From assembly GCF_030272615.1 (NCBI RefSeq), contig NC_081415.1, forward strand, positions 109,636,406 to 109,700,405: DNA of 64,000 nt, in the 5' to 3' direction. The stretch comes from Cryptomeria japonica. Its lineage: Eukaryota > Streptophyta > Pinopsida > Cupressales > Cupressaceae. This document shows positions 1 through 11,910 of this stretch, piece by piece. The notes under the pieces were generated by a model, which searched no databases, was not told the origin of the DNA, and saw nothing but the letters and a program-made list of their open reading frames with translations. Position numbers and translations under genes: made by a program. Position 1 is the first letter of the stretch, and every line of letters begins with the position of its first letter.

Positions 1-2204
1 AGCTCTAGTAGTAGATTGTGATGTACAACTCTGCTTCTTACTACTCTATGAAACAAGTCTTCCTCCAATTAAAAATGCTCCATCGGTTGTACTTTTCTGG
101 TCATCAGCATTTCCTTCCCAATCTGCATCTATGTACACCTTCAAGTCAAAATTTCCTCCATATGGATACCATAATCCATAGTCAACAGTACCTTTCAAGT
201 ATCTAAAAATTCTCTTGGTTGCTATCAGATGTGTTTCTTTAGGATTCTTCTGGAGTCTAGAAACTATGCCAACTACATGACCTATGTTTGGTCTATTGTG
301 AACAACATAGTACAATTTTCCAATCATTGACTTGTATTCCTTCTCATCAACAGATTTGGACTCATCTTCCTTAGACAACTTACAACCTATAACCATTGGT
401 GCCCCAACTGGTTTACAGTCACTCATGCCAAATGTCTTCAAAACCTCTTTCACATTCTATGTGATGAAAATATCATTTTTCATTTGTTGTATCTGCAAGC
501 CTATGAAAAAATTTATTTCTCCCACTAAAGACATTTCAAACTCATTTTTCATTTCATCTGCAAAACTATTGCTCATGTCATTAATGCCTCCAAATATGAT
601 ATCATCTACAAATACTTCGCTAACTAGTATTTTATCTCCTTCATATTTGAGATATATGTTACTATCATCACTAGTTCTCAAAAAACCTATCTTCATCAGA
701 TGTGTATGAAGCATTTCATACCATTCTCTTAGTGCCCTCTTTACTCCATATAAAGCCTTATGCAATCTGCATACCATATCTTTCGCATCAGTCAAAGCAT
801 AACCATCTGGTTGCTCAATGTATACTTCTTCTTCCAGTATCCCATTCAAAAATGTTGACTTAACATCCATCCAGTATACCTTGAATTTCTTATGTGCTGC
901 AAATGCAAGTAAAGTTTTGACACCTTCCAGTCTTGCCACTGGTGCAAAAGTCTCACCATAGTCTTCTCCTTCCTCTTGTGCATAACCTTTGCAAACCAAT
1001 CGAGCTTTGTTGTGAACTACAACACCATCTTCATTCAACTTGTTCCTGAATACCCACTTGGTACCTATCACATTTTTATTTACCGGTCGGGGTACTAGGG
1101 TCCATGTGTTGTTCTTCTCAATTTGATCTAATTCCTCCTCCATAGCTTTAACCCAATGATCACCACCAAATGCTTCCTTAGTAGTTCTTGGTTCAATAGT
1201 GGAGATCATTCAAGAATTCTCTCTGACTCTTCTTCTGGTTAGTACTCCAGCATCCTTATCCCCAATAATCTATTCAGGATTGTGATTCAGTCTCACATAT
1301 CTTGGAATAACATTATCATTATCTTTAGGTTCAGCTTCTTCATTATCATCATTTTCTTTTGAATTTATTTGTTCCAATTGAACTGGTACATCAGTATTTG
1401 CTTTGCTAGTTTCAGGTTTCACAGTCTCTGGTTCCAAAAACAAAATGCAAGGATCTTCATCCTTTTTCTCCAAACTGGTTTCCTCTAAGACTTCAAGATA
1501 TTCATCCACTCAAACATCAACACTCTCAATAATTCTCTATGTCCAGTTGTTAAAACACTTGTAGGCCTTACTCTTGGTGGAATAGCCAAGAAATATACCT
1601 TCATCACTTTTAGCCTAAAATTTACTAATATAATCAACTCTCTTAATAAAATATTTTCTACCAAATATCTTGAAATAACCAACATTAGGTGATCTTCCAT
1701 ACCAATATTCATAAGGAGTCTTGTCCTTACCTCTCTTTACTAGAATCTGGTTCATAGTGTAGACAGTTGTGCTAACAGCTTCTCTCCAGAATTTTTTTGC
1801 TACACCTCCTTGTATCAACATCATCCTAGCAGCTTCAATAACTGACCGGTTTTTTCTCTCTATGATACCATTATGTTGTGGTGTCCTCAGTGTAGAAAGT
1901 TGCCTTCTGATACCATTTTCTTCATAATACCTAGTGAATTCCTTAGAAGTTAATTCACCGCCTTGATTTGTCCTTAGACACTATCTTCTCACCACTCTCC
2001 TTCTCAGCTAAGGCCTTGAATGCCTTGAACTTACCAAAAGCTTCAGTCTTATCCTTCAATAATGTGACCCATAACATCCTTGAGCAATCATTAGTGAAGA
2101 TTATGAAATGTTTTTCACCTTCAATACTTTTTGTTCTTATTGGTCCACAAAGATCTGTATGAACCAAATCTAACAAATGTTCCACTGAAAAATATTTTCT
2201 CTTG
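1..2204 (-). pseudogene. copia integrase - reverse transcriptase - RNase H remnant (element A)
   Basis: Reading leftwards: integrase core from about 2204 (LVHTDLCGP, then FTNDCSRMLWV), integrase C-terminal part near 1485-1824 (KKFWREAVSTTVYTMNQI), an acidic linker at 1270-1509, RT at 457-1209 ([40 protein letters not shown], catalytic motif [10 protein letters not shown]), then the RNase H region (LKVYIDADWEGNADDQKSTT) running off the window. In-frame stops interrupt it, including HNPE-stop at about 1270, a stop between 453 and 457, and a probable TGG-to-TAG change at about 45. The integrase is incomplete between 1825 and 1955 in any one frame. The RT is very similar to that of element F (21017-22311), so both belong to one copia subfamily. 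Not functional. Confidence 0.9.
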
Positions 2205-2209
2205 AAATT

Positions 2210-2656
2210 TGTTGGTGTAAATAAATATTCATTTTGGATATTATTACACTTACTTAAGTTAACTTAGAATAATGCATCTCTTCATAGTTTGGATTTGAGA
2301 TACTTAGGGAAGTGTGCACATAGGGATAGAGCTTGTAGGAGAAATTCCACCTTTTGTGGTCTTATTTTGCTGTTACACTCCACATTCGGTGGGTCATCCA
2401 CCTCTTGTGGAATATTATATTATTTCTCCTACCTACCCCTAGTATTTCTTACCTACCCTTGTTTCTCATTGATCCACATGTCATATTTGTGTGCTCATAC
2501 ATCCATATGGCCTTGCCTATATAAGCAGGCCTCTATTCATTGTATTGGTTAATCCAGTTGATCATTTGCATATTGATGAGAATATAGTTTGTTCTTGTCA
2601 TTCTATTGTCTCTTTTATGCTTTTCATTGTGCCCTTGATCTTGGCAAAATCCTACA
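2210..2656 (+). repeat. 5' LTR of element B
   Basis: It begins TGTTGGTGTAAATAAA and ends CCTACA. From 2238 onward it matches 7150-7568 almost base for base. A TATA-like TATATAAGC motif lies at about 2517-2525. The LTR end abuts the primer binding site with no spacer. Confidence 0.92.
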
Positions 2657-2668
2657 TGGTATCAGAGC
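2657..2668 (+). other. primer binding site of element B (initiator Met-tRNA type)
   Basis: TGGTATCAGAGC lies immediately after the LTR. This is the usual copia primer site, complementary to the 3' end of initiator methionine tRNA. Confidence 0.9.
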
Positions 2669-4127
2669 TATTAGGGCTTCATTGATTGGTTTTTGAAGAC
2701 ATCGTGGAAGGCTTCTATTTTCGGATTTGGGGATCTTCATTTTTTGGGGGCGCCATACAGTAATTTGGACATCACCGTTGAATCCAGGAGGCCATTTCCA
2801 TAAATTTCAACTATAAAGTCGACCTATTTTTGTGAAAAAAAAAAATTCCCCATTTTGGCTATTATTGTACAGATTTCGACATTTTTTAAATTATTTTTCG
2901 AAAAAAAAAAAATTCCATATTTTTTGAAAAAATTTTGAAAAATCAAAAAAAAAGTTTTTTGGCACTGTGTTTGGAGGTCCGCAGACCCCCCCGTACTTGC
3001 GTGTGCTGTGTGTTGTAGGACGTACCTATTGTCAGAGCCGTGACCCATGCTGCAGGTCCACATCACTCGCTGCTGCCACCCGTGCAAGTCCCCACTGCCG
3101 CCACCCGTGCAGGTCCATGTCACCACCGCTGGCCGCCTTGCTCCCACCAGCCCCCTCAGTCACTGGTGCCCAGGTATCCTCCCGCCGACCAGGACCCAAC
3201 CACCACCGCTGGTAGCCTCGGCTCTCGGCCCGCCATCGGCAGAAACCTCCGGTAGCGCCACGTCACCGTCGGTCGCTGTGCCTCTAACCCCGCCACACAG
3301 AGCCCAGTCGGCTACCAGAACCCCACCACGTGGCTCACGAGAAGACTTTTGTACACCACATCACCCATGCCACACAGTCCGTCTATACGCCACTGCACAG
3401 TGCCATGTCAGCATCCATACTACACAGTCATCTGTCGAGTCAGCAGTTCGTACAGTACGGACACCCAATCAACAGGGAGACAAAGTTCTCATGATGGTCA
3501 TACGACCGTCAAATTTAAGATAGTGACTTGCTGATGTCAGTGCCACATCAGCATTTTTTGAAAAAAATTTGACCCCTCTTCATTGGGCTTTTTAGTTTTG
3601 CAGTCCAACTTTGAAACGCCATATCTTGCTCATTTTTGCTCCTTTTTTAGTGCAATTTTTTTTGAAATGGGCTAAAATTTCATGATCTTTGTAGTGGTGT
3701 GGTTATTTTCTGATTTTGGTGCACAGGTTTTTTGAAATTTTTGGATTCTCTCAGCTGTACCTATCCAATCCTCAATTCTGCAACTTTAAAGGCCTCGTTT
3801 GAGCTCATACGACCTCTTTTTCAGGTGCCATTTTTTTTGAAAGTGCTTATTTTTTTGTCTAATTTCATAATCTATGATTAGATTTCAGAGATTTTGAGTG
3901 GAAATTGTACTTTCAGATATTGGTCTTATTTGGCCTATTAGGTACTTGTAAATTGCTTGGATCTTAGTTAGATCTCTTGCATTATCAATTTGAGTCTCTT
4001 TTGGCCTTATTGAGGCAGTTGTAAAATTGTAAATCAGAAGTCCACTATGCCATTTTTTGCAAGTGGCCCATTGTATACACACTACTTATAAAGTGCCAAA
4101 ATCATCACATTTGGGGGGGTTCTTTGA
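2669..4127 (+). other. untranslated leader of element B with a GC-rich patch
   Basis: About 1.46 kb separates the primer site from gag. It contains several poly-A and poly-T runs (2828-2960), a GC-rich stretch at about 2965-3400 dominated by CCACC and CCGCC words, and then AT-rich sequence. Several overlapping open frames in the GC-rich part look like composition artefacts. No domain was recognised. Confidence 0.6.
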
Positions 4128-7100
4128 TTGAGTGAATTTGGGGGGGTGTCTTGTGTGATTGTGCCTCTCTTTGTGCTCTTTCCATTTTTTGTTGCAATGA
4201 GTCCTAATAAATTTCCACCTTTAACTCCACATAATTATGCATCATGGAAAATTAAAGTATGGAGTAAATTAATGGAAAAGGGTCTCACACATTACATAGA
4301 TGGAACAATAACAGCACCACCTGATCCTAAGGCTGATCCAAATGCTCAATTAGAATGGCTCACAAAGAATTGCATGGCTCTTGGAACCTTACGCAAGTAT
4401 GTATCAGATGACCTCATTTTTCACATTGAGAAGTGTAAAACAATTAAAGAGGATTGGGATATGTTTCAGAAATTGTATGGACAAGTTGATGAAATCAGAG
4501 GCTATCAGATTGACAATGAGCTCACCAACTTGGATCCCAAGAGTTTTGATACAATCCAAGATTATGTCACCAAAGCAAATGAGCTAAGAGCAAAGCTTAA
4601 GGATTGTGGAATTGACAAAAAGGATGCTCAATTGATATTCAACTTGTTGGATAAGCTTGCACTAGAATATGCAGCATTTGTGTCTAGCTTCCAAACTCAT
4701 CATTTGACAGTGGGGAGTTCTTATGTTATGCCTTCATTTGATGCATTCATAGAAATGTTAATATTGGAACAATCTAAGTTGTTGAACATGGGGTTTCTCA
4801 AGTCTTCAAAGTCCAAGGCTTTGGTGGTTAATCAAGGGAATCAAGGAAGTCAAGGCAAAGATTCCGACAAGAAGAAGAAGCACTCTAAGTCTAAGCCACA
4901 CCAGGAAAAAGGGCAATCATCATCTCCATCACAAGGTGATTTTTCATCCTCTTCCAAGAAGGGGACACCATCTAAGAAGGATAAACCAACTTGTGCATAT
5001 TGCAAGAAGTATGGTCATGATGAGCATCGATACCACGCAAAGCAAGTTGATGAGTTAACCAATCTTCTTAAGAAAAGCAACATCAACTTGCCATTTGCCT
5101 ACACAAAGAAGGATTCATCTCCTTCCACTTCCTCACAGTCTAAGGGAAAAGGGCAAGCATTTGTGGCTACAATAGGTTCTTCACAACAATGGATACTTGA
5201 CTCGAGTGCCTCATATCACATCGGTTCTACAAAGGAGCATTTTTCTTCATTGGAGCCATCTAAGGTACCTCACATTTACATAGGTGATGATACACAAGTA
5301 GAGGTTGAAGGGAAAGGTTCAGTTGACATGGATGATGGAACATTTGAGAATGTTCACCTATGTTCCTAACTTGTCTACCAACCTTCTCTCCATCTACCAA
5401 ATCACTCACTATGGGAATAGGAAAAAGGTTGAGTTTACACAAGATTCAGTTGTGGTAAAGGAACTTGATGATGATGCCTTGGTAGCAATGGGACAAGTCA
5501 ATGACAACTCAAGGCTTTATTCATTCTCCCACTTTGTGCCAAGTTCATCTTCTAGGGCCTTGCTTACTCAGTCAAATTCAGAAAGTAAGCTATGGCATGA
5601 GCGGTTTGGTCACCTCAACTACCGCTATCTTCAGCAGCTAAGCACTAAAGACATGGTCACAGGTCTACCTTGAATCAGTTTTTCAAAGGGTGTATGTTCA
5701 GGTTGTTCCATGGGCAAGTATCCCGAAGAGAAGTTTGATAAAGGGAAAACTTGGAGAGCTTTGGAAGTTCTTCAACTTGTTCACAGTGATGTAGCAAGTC
5801 CATTTCCAACACCTTCATTCAGTAAGGCCCACTATGTTATCACCTTCATTGATGACTACTCCCACTTCACTTGGGTTTACTTTCTCATTCATAAGAGTGA
5901 AGTATTTGACAAATTTCAAGACTTCAAGACTCGTGTGGAGAAGCAATCAGGGAAAGTTGTCAAGATTCTTTGCACAGATAATGGAAGGGAATATGAGAAC
6001 AAAAGACTTGAGGATTTTTGTACATTTGAGGGGATTGATCTTCAGCATTCTATCGCATACACTCCACAATAGAACAGGGTTGCAGAACGCAAGAATAGAA
6101 CTCTCAAAGAAATGGCTAGCTGTATGATACATGCACATTCTCTTGATCCCGCCTTTTGGGTAGAGGCTATTAGTTGTGCCATACACATCCAAAATAGGGT
6201 TCCTCACAAAGCTTTGCAAGGTATTACTCCTTTTGAAGCTTGGGCTGGTAGGAAACCAATTGTGAGACATTTCAGAGTCTTTGGGTGTCCAGCATGGGCT
6301 CGCATACCTCCATAGAAACGCAAGGCATTGGAACCACAGAGTCGACCTTGCATATTTGTTGGATATCCTGAGGGTGTTAAGGCATACAGATTGATGGATC
6401 TAGAGACACATGAGATGTTCATTGAGAGGAGTGTTCACTTTGAGGAAAGCTCTCCTAGCTTAGCCTCTCTACCTCCTCCACCTTCCTCCATTGTGGATAG
6501 TGATGTTAGTGATTCAGATGATGAGACTCCTTCAACTCTGACTCGTAGGGTAACACCTCCGCAGGGTCCACTTGCAGTTGAGGAGCCTCATTCTCCACCT
6601 CCACCTAGACCTCGTTGGGCTCGATAGACACTTGAGTCCGTGGGATCTCTAGTTGGGGATCCTTCAGATACACGGAGAACTCGATCACAACATCAGGATC
6701 TTCCACATGCATTCATTGCTACCGCTTCTGATCCACAGACATTTAGGGAAGCATCAGGGGTTCCTGAGTGGGACCAAGCTATGGAGGAAGAGTATAGTTC
6801 CTTGAAGAGGAATAACACATGGGATTTAGTCCATCTCCCTAAAGGGAGAAAGATGGTTCAATGTAAGTGGATCTATCGGACCAAGTTTGCAGCAGATGGT
6901 AGTGTGGATAAGTACAAGGCTTGGCTTGTTGTGAAAGGTTTCTCACAGGTTCCAGGTGTTGACTATACTAAGACCTTTGCACCCATAGCCAAGATGAACT
7001 CCATTCGTTTGACACTTGCTATTGTTGCAGCTCATGGTTGGGTTGTACATCAGATGGAATGGAAGAGTGCTTTTCTTCATGGTGATCTTGATGAGGAGAT

Positions 7101-7150
7101 TTATATGGAGCAGCCATAGGGTTTCATCCAGGATACTTCCTTGGTTTGCA
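4128..7150 (+). pseudogene. copia gag-pol polyprotein of element B, frameshifted and 3'-truncated
   Basis: Gag starts at 4128, or more likely at 4197 (MSPNKFPPLTPHNYASWKIK). A CCHC-like knuckle, CAYCKKYGHDEHRYH, has lost its last Cys. The protease active site reads DSSAS instead of DSGAS. One frameshift lies near 5350. From 5305 on, one frame carries the pre-integrase HHCC region (WHERFGHLN, CSGC), the integrase core (LVHSD, CTDNGREYEN), and the RT N-terminal half (WKSAFLHGDLDEEIYMEQP). In-frame stops are TGA at 5671 and TAG at 6070, 6313, 6625 and 7117. At least three TAGs stand where copia proteins have Gln (TPQ-stop-NR, EQP-stop-GF). Coding ends inside RT at DTSLVC, where the 3' LTR begins. 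Confidence 0.93.
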
Positions 7151-7568
7151 TATTATTACACTTACTTAAGTTAACTTAGGATAATGCATCTCTTTGTAGT
7201 TTGGATTTGAGACACTTAGGGAAGTGTGCACATAGGGATAGAGCTTGTAGGAAAAATTCCACCTTTTGTGGTCTTATCTTGTTGTTACACTCCACATTTA
7301 GTGGGTCATCCACCTCTTGTGGAATATTATATTACTTCTCCTACCTACCCCTAGTATTTCTTACCTAACCTTATTTCTCATTGAGCCACATGTCATATTT
7401 GTGTGCTCATACATCCATATGGCCTTGCCTATATAAGCAGGTCTCTATTCATTGTATTGGTTAATCCAATTGATCATTTGCATATTGATGAGAATACAAT
7501 TTGTTCTTGTCATTCTATTGTCTCTTTTATGCTTTTCATTGTGCCCTTGATCTTGGCAAAATCCTACA
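7150..7568 (+). repeat. 3' LTR of element B, lacking its first bases
   Basis: It matches 2238-2656 of the 5' LTR and ends in the same CCTACA, followed by the target duplication AAATT. The first 28 bases or so, from TGTTGGTG, are absent, and RT coding sequence runs straight into it. This points to an internal deletion after insertion. Confidence 0.9.
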
Positions 7569-7573
7569 AAATT

Positions 7574-9126
7574 TGAGGATGTCATCTTTCCCAACTGACA
7601 TTCCTTACATAGATAATTAACCGGTTTGTCAAACTAAGGCAAAAGTCTCACTGTCTTGGACTTACTTTAATAATGTATCAAAGTTTATATGAAAAAATCT
7701 CCTATGCTAAAGCCAACTATCATCTATCTTTGCAATTAAACAGTTATTGACTTTAGGATTAAGGTGAAACATGTTACCTTTAATTTGCTTCCCGATTGCA
7801 ATCAATTCACCTTTGGTACCATAGATTTTTCACATACCATTTTTGAACTCCAATGGGTATCCTCTATCATTGAGTTGTGCCATACTCAAAAGATTGTGTT
7901 TTAACCTTCAACCCAGTAAACATCATCTACACTATTCTTTCCATTAAGAGAAATATTTCCCTTACCTTTAACCATGCAGGGTGAGTCATTACCAAATCTT
8001 ACAACTCTGTCATCAAATTCCTTCAAAGAAATAAATTTTCTCCGATCACCGATCATGTGATGTGAACAACCACTATCAATGATCCAATCATCAAAGTTAT
8101 CCATCCTGGATACTAATGCTTCTAGTCTAATATCTCTTCTTTAATAGCTACAAACACAATGTCTTCATTAGCATCACCATCAGATTCCTCAATAGTGATA
8201 CCACCATCAACAACAATAAGACAATCTCTTTTGCCTTTACCCTTATACTTCTTGAATTTCTCTCATTTGTGCTCATTATCACCATTAGGATAGTTAGCAG
8301 CTATGTGTCCAATCTTGTTGCATGCAAAACATTTCAAAGGTAATTTACCTCTATATTTACCAATACCTCTGGGCAACCGCTTGGCCAACAATGCTTCAAG
8401 CTCAACTAAACTATCTTCATCATCAGCTTCTCTGCTGGATTTGGATTCATAACTATGACCGGCATCTCTACTTTTTCTCACAGATGGGTTAGAGATAGAA
8501 GCTCTAAATGCAAACTCAAATTTTTGTACACTACCATCATAGCCATTTAATTTTTAAAAAGTAAGCTTGCCAATGATGGAGTCAAGAGTTACCTTAGTTT
8601 TGTCAATAGATTTTAGCTCCTGAATAGTTGCAACTCGGATAGCGTAGATCGGTAGTAGGGTTCTCAGTACCTTACTGATCACTGTGGAATCTTCCACTTT
8701 TCCTCCTATACTCTTAATTTCACCAACTATCTCCTTTATCCTTTGACCATACTGTTGGATATTCTCACCTTCAGCCATCCGCATGTCATCAAACTTTCCT
8801 CTTAGACTCTCTTCTTTAGCAATCTTAACATGTTCATCACCGCTATAAATCTCTTCAAGTTTTTTCCATACCTCATATGCAGTCTCTAGACCATAAACAT
8901 CTACATACTCTGCATCAGACAAAGAACTTATAATAGCCTCTAATGCTTGAATATTTTCTTGTTGCTCTTTCTTCTGATCATGAGTCAAAATCCCTATAGG
9001 TGTCACATATAGAGTATTGGCATGTTCCCAATACTGGCTTCCCAGACTCTTGATATAAATTTTCATTCTATTACTCCATATCCTATAGTTCTATGTATTA
9101 AACTTTGGACCTTCCTTCTTCATCAT
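7574..9126 (-). pseudogene. copia gag - zinc knuckle - protease - pre-integrase remnant (element A)
   Basis: Gag starts near 9126 (MMKKEGPKFNT, then a stop, then NYRIWSNRMKIYIKSLG). The UBN2-type copia gag domain spans about 8554-9066 (AYEVWKKLEEIYSGDEHVK). A CCHC knuckle follows at 8285-8330 (CFACNKIGHIAANYP, last Cys lost). The protease active site is IIDSGCSHHM at about 8070, followed by FGNDSPCMVKGKGNISL. The pre-integrase part to 7574 is broken by stops and ends LCKECQLGKMTSSNF, joining the integrase at 2204 across element B. Frames shift between the pieces. Not functional. Confidence 0.9.
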
Positions 9127-9183
9127 GATCTGCAAGATCTTTACCTCAATTTGTTAGGCTTAGATCTTTAGAGGACCTAATAA

Positions 9184-9195
9184 GCTCTAATACCA
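9184..9195 (-). other. degraded primer binding site of element A
   Basis: The plus strand reads GCTCTAATACCA, the reverse complement of the standard copia primer site TGGTATCAGAGC with one change. It lies 3 bases from the LTR. Confidence 0.85.
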
Positions 9196-9198
9196 ATT

Positions 9199-10594
9199 GA
9201 TGGTATGATGAAAGAATAAGTATCCAGTCAACTACTGAGAGGGGGGTGAATCAATAGATAGAAAAACTGATACAAACTTCACCAATCTCAAAATCAATCT
9301 CTCAAAGTAAACTTAGAACTATCAATGCAATACCACTGTCAAGATAAAAACTCATAAGATAAACTGGTTGACTGTTACAGCAAATTAATAGTAAACAACT
9401 TCAAACTCATAATCATCCAAATGTTTTTTTCATATGTCAATAGACATCATTTCTCAATGCTTCCGGTTATCATGACTTATCAAAGTAGTTAAGTAGTTAA
9501 GTAAATCAACCATAAGAACATAACCACAAAAACATTCACCACTTGACACAAAGATTTTTTGACGTGGAAACCTGAATGGGAAAAACCATGGTGAGATGAG
9601 ACTCACAAGATAACTATCTTAACTCTTCTGAAGTTTTCCCTATTAGGAGTCTAGCCTGTTAAAGCTTTACAAATTTCTGTTAAGAACTGATCTTGTTAGG
9701 AATCGCTCAGTTAAGGGATTGACTACAATGCCTTGTTAGAAGCAATACCCTATAAGAAAAACCTCGGTAGAGGATTTGAAAATCCAAGCTAATGGATCAC
9801 CTTGTTAGAGGATTTGAATAGCACCAAGCTTGTTAGAGCTTACCCAGTTAGGGGATTTCAATTCTGCTATAATTGTTAGAAAACAATAGGAGTTTGCTGA
9901 TCTGTTTGAATAGAACTAAACTTACTTGTTCAGATCCATTTCATGCTCCTATCTGCCTTTACTCAAACTACAAATATATCATTTAGTTTGGCAACCACAC
10001 ACTCAATTGATCTTTTCCAACACTTGACAACTCTTAAACTAAACAACTTCATTGACCTTATAATCAAATCAATTAGGTCAATAACACAACAAAAACCTAA
10101 ATCTCATAGAGATTACAAACAAGTCAGTTCAAGTATGACCATTGGAATACATAGCAATCTTTGCACATCAATCAAGAAAACCTTGATCACTCCTTGATCA
10201 CCGCTTCATCGAGCTTAGTAACTCATCATGCACTTTTCATTATATGCAATCAACTTGCTCATTACCCAGACAAAAACCATTACATCAACATGCCAAAATA
10301 TTTTCAATTGTCTTCATACAATAATCATACATGTCATAATCATTACCACTCATCATCAGATCATAAACCAATATAACCAATTCACCAAACTTAATCAGTT
10401 AGGGTAATAGGTAGGGTTTACTGGTTACCAATTCAACTCTCCAAATTCTTCCTACCAGTTACAGTTCCCTTCACTTGTTCATCCGACCGGTTACAAAACA
10501 ATATTACAACAATATCAACAATATCATTACCAGTTAATTGACATCAATGACAACATAACATATCATTAATGCAATCTTCATGCAAATACCAACA
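9199..10594 (-). repeat. 5' LTR of element A
   Basis: On the minus strand it begins TGTTGGTATTTGCATG (at 10594) and ends CCATCA (at 9199). Inside are the landmarks shared by the other copia LTRs here: a TTGTCATTGATGTCAA word near its start, the GTGG-(U-rich)-CCAC motif at 9564-9589, and an ATTCACCCCCCTCTC tract near its end. No second copy is in the window, so the boundaries rest on these landmarks and the adjacent primer site. Confidence 0.75.
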
Positions 10595-11711
10595 GAACTG
10601 ATCTTCACTATGCAATCAAAATTTACATGACACATCCTCTTATGCCATAACCAACTTTTATCAACTTCTCATGGGAGTTCAAATGAAAGATGTTTCCATT
10701 GGTCTGAGTTCTGGAAGCAATTTTCATTCTGGATCTATTGATGATCTTACATTTTCCATCCTTGAATTGCAAATGAAATCCTCTATCCACCATCTGACCT
10801 ACACTTAAAATATTATTCTTTAAGCCTTTAACATAGTAAACATTATCAATATTAGTCTTTCCATCCAACAATATTGTTCCCTTGCCTTTGATCCTACATG
10901 CCTTGTTGTCTCCAAATCTAACTAGTCCGCCATCAAATTCTTGCAGTGTTAGAAACTTTCTCTTGTCACTAGTCATGTGATGTGAACAACCATTGTCAAT
11001 GACCCATTCATCCTTTTTATTCAATTTTAGAAGCCAAATATTTTTCCTCAGCATGAGTTGCTTCAATGATAGGTTCCAGAGAATCATCCTTGATAGCAAT
11101 AAAGACCCAGTCTTTACCGGAGCTTCCATTGTCATTTTCATTCACAGGTTCATCATCATCATCATCATTAGTAATACCAAAATCATCATCACCAATATAA
11201 TAGCATGATTTGTCCTTATTCCTTCTAAATCTAGATTTGCTCTGATATTCTGGATTAGGCTTATAATTATTCACAAATCTTTCATGATTCCTAGCAACTC
11301 TTTCAAGGCATCTAGAAGAAAAATGACCAATCTTATTGCATAAAAAACATTTAAAAGGGACTTTTCCTTCATACTTACTTCCAGCTGGTCCTTTAGGAAT
11401 TCTTCTAGCAATCAAGGCTTCCAACTTTTCAAGTTCTCTTTCTTCTCTCTCAATGTCCTCCAAATCTTTAGCATACAACTCCTTCCAATATATCTTGTGC
11501 TTACTAGAGGTAGATGCTTTAAATGAAGTCTCAGTTTTAGTAGCACTCTAATCTCCAAGTTCTTCAAGCTCAAAAGCAGTCAATTTCCCAAGTAATGTAT
11601 CTCTAGTAACAAGGGTACTTGACATTGTCTAGAGTTCATTGATTGCAGTAGCCTTCATCTTCTAAGTTGGGGGTATAACTCTCATAATCTTTGACACAAT
11701 CTCATCCTCAC

Positions 11712-11846
11712 TGTTGAGACATGGACTAGCTAGGACTCGAACCTAGGACTTTCCATACGCTACTGGAGTGCTCTACCATTGAGCTACTTTCTCCTCTTGG
11801 ACCAATCCATCATCGGTCCGGGTGTGGCTTATTTCCAACACCAACA
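11712..11846 (-). repeat. 3' LTR of the TRIM
   Basis: 135 bp. On the minus strand the A box is TAGCTCAATGG (11776-11786) and the B box GGTTCGAGTCC (11733-11743). It is preceded on that strand by a G-rich polypurine tract. Confidence 0.9.
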
Positions 11847-11898
11847 CCCCCCCTTAAGCCACCCCTCTCATGTGCTTGGGGCTCCTAGCTTGGACCTA

Positions 11899-11910
11899 GC
11901 TCTGATACCA
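11899..11910 (-). other. primer binding site of the TRIM
   Basis: The plus strand reads GCTCTGATACCA, which is TGGTATCAGAGC on the element's strand. It is perfect and abuts the 5' LTR with no spacer. Confidence 0.92.

Larger units (their letters stand above)
2210..7568 (+). mobile_element. Ty1/copia LTR retrotransposon B, nested in element A
   Basis: A complete insertion with a perfect 5-bp target duplication AAATT at 2205-2209 and 7569-7573. It has a 5' LTR, an adjacent primer binding site, a long untranslated leader, gag-pol, and a 3' LTR. The 3' part is damaged. The coding sequence stops inside RT and joins directly to the 3' LTR, which lacks its first 28 or so bases, so the rest of RT, RNase H and the polypurine tract are gone. 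B differs from A in gag and RT and belongs to a different copia lineage. Confidence 0.93.
1..10594 (-). mobile_element. Ty1/copia LTR retrotransposon A, 3' end outside window, split by element B
   Basis: Minus-strand copia element. Its order, read leftwards, is 5' LTR (9199-10594), primer binding site, gag, zinc knuckle, protease, pre-integrase, integrase, RT and RNase H. The window starts inside RNase H, so the 3' LTR is not seen. Element B occupies 2210-7568. If B and one AAATT copy are removed, the protein reads ...GKMTSSNF then KRKYFSVEHLL... without a break, which shows that 1-2209 and 7569-10594 are one element. Stops and a degraded primer site show it is defective. It sits inside the pre-integrase domain of element C. 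Confidence 0.9.

Noticed and set aside
2967-3534. Overlapping plus-strand ORFs in the leader of B
   Set aside because: Low-complexity Pro/Thr/Ser/His-rich frames in several phases at once. This is an effect of GC-rich, stop-poor composition.
9943-10376. Two plus-strand ORFs in the A LTR
   Set aside because: They lie antisense inside an LTR and have no protein-like pattern.
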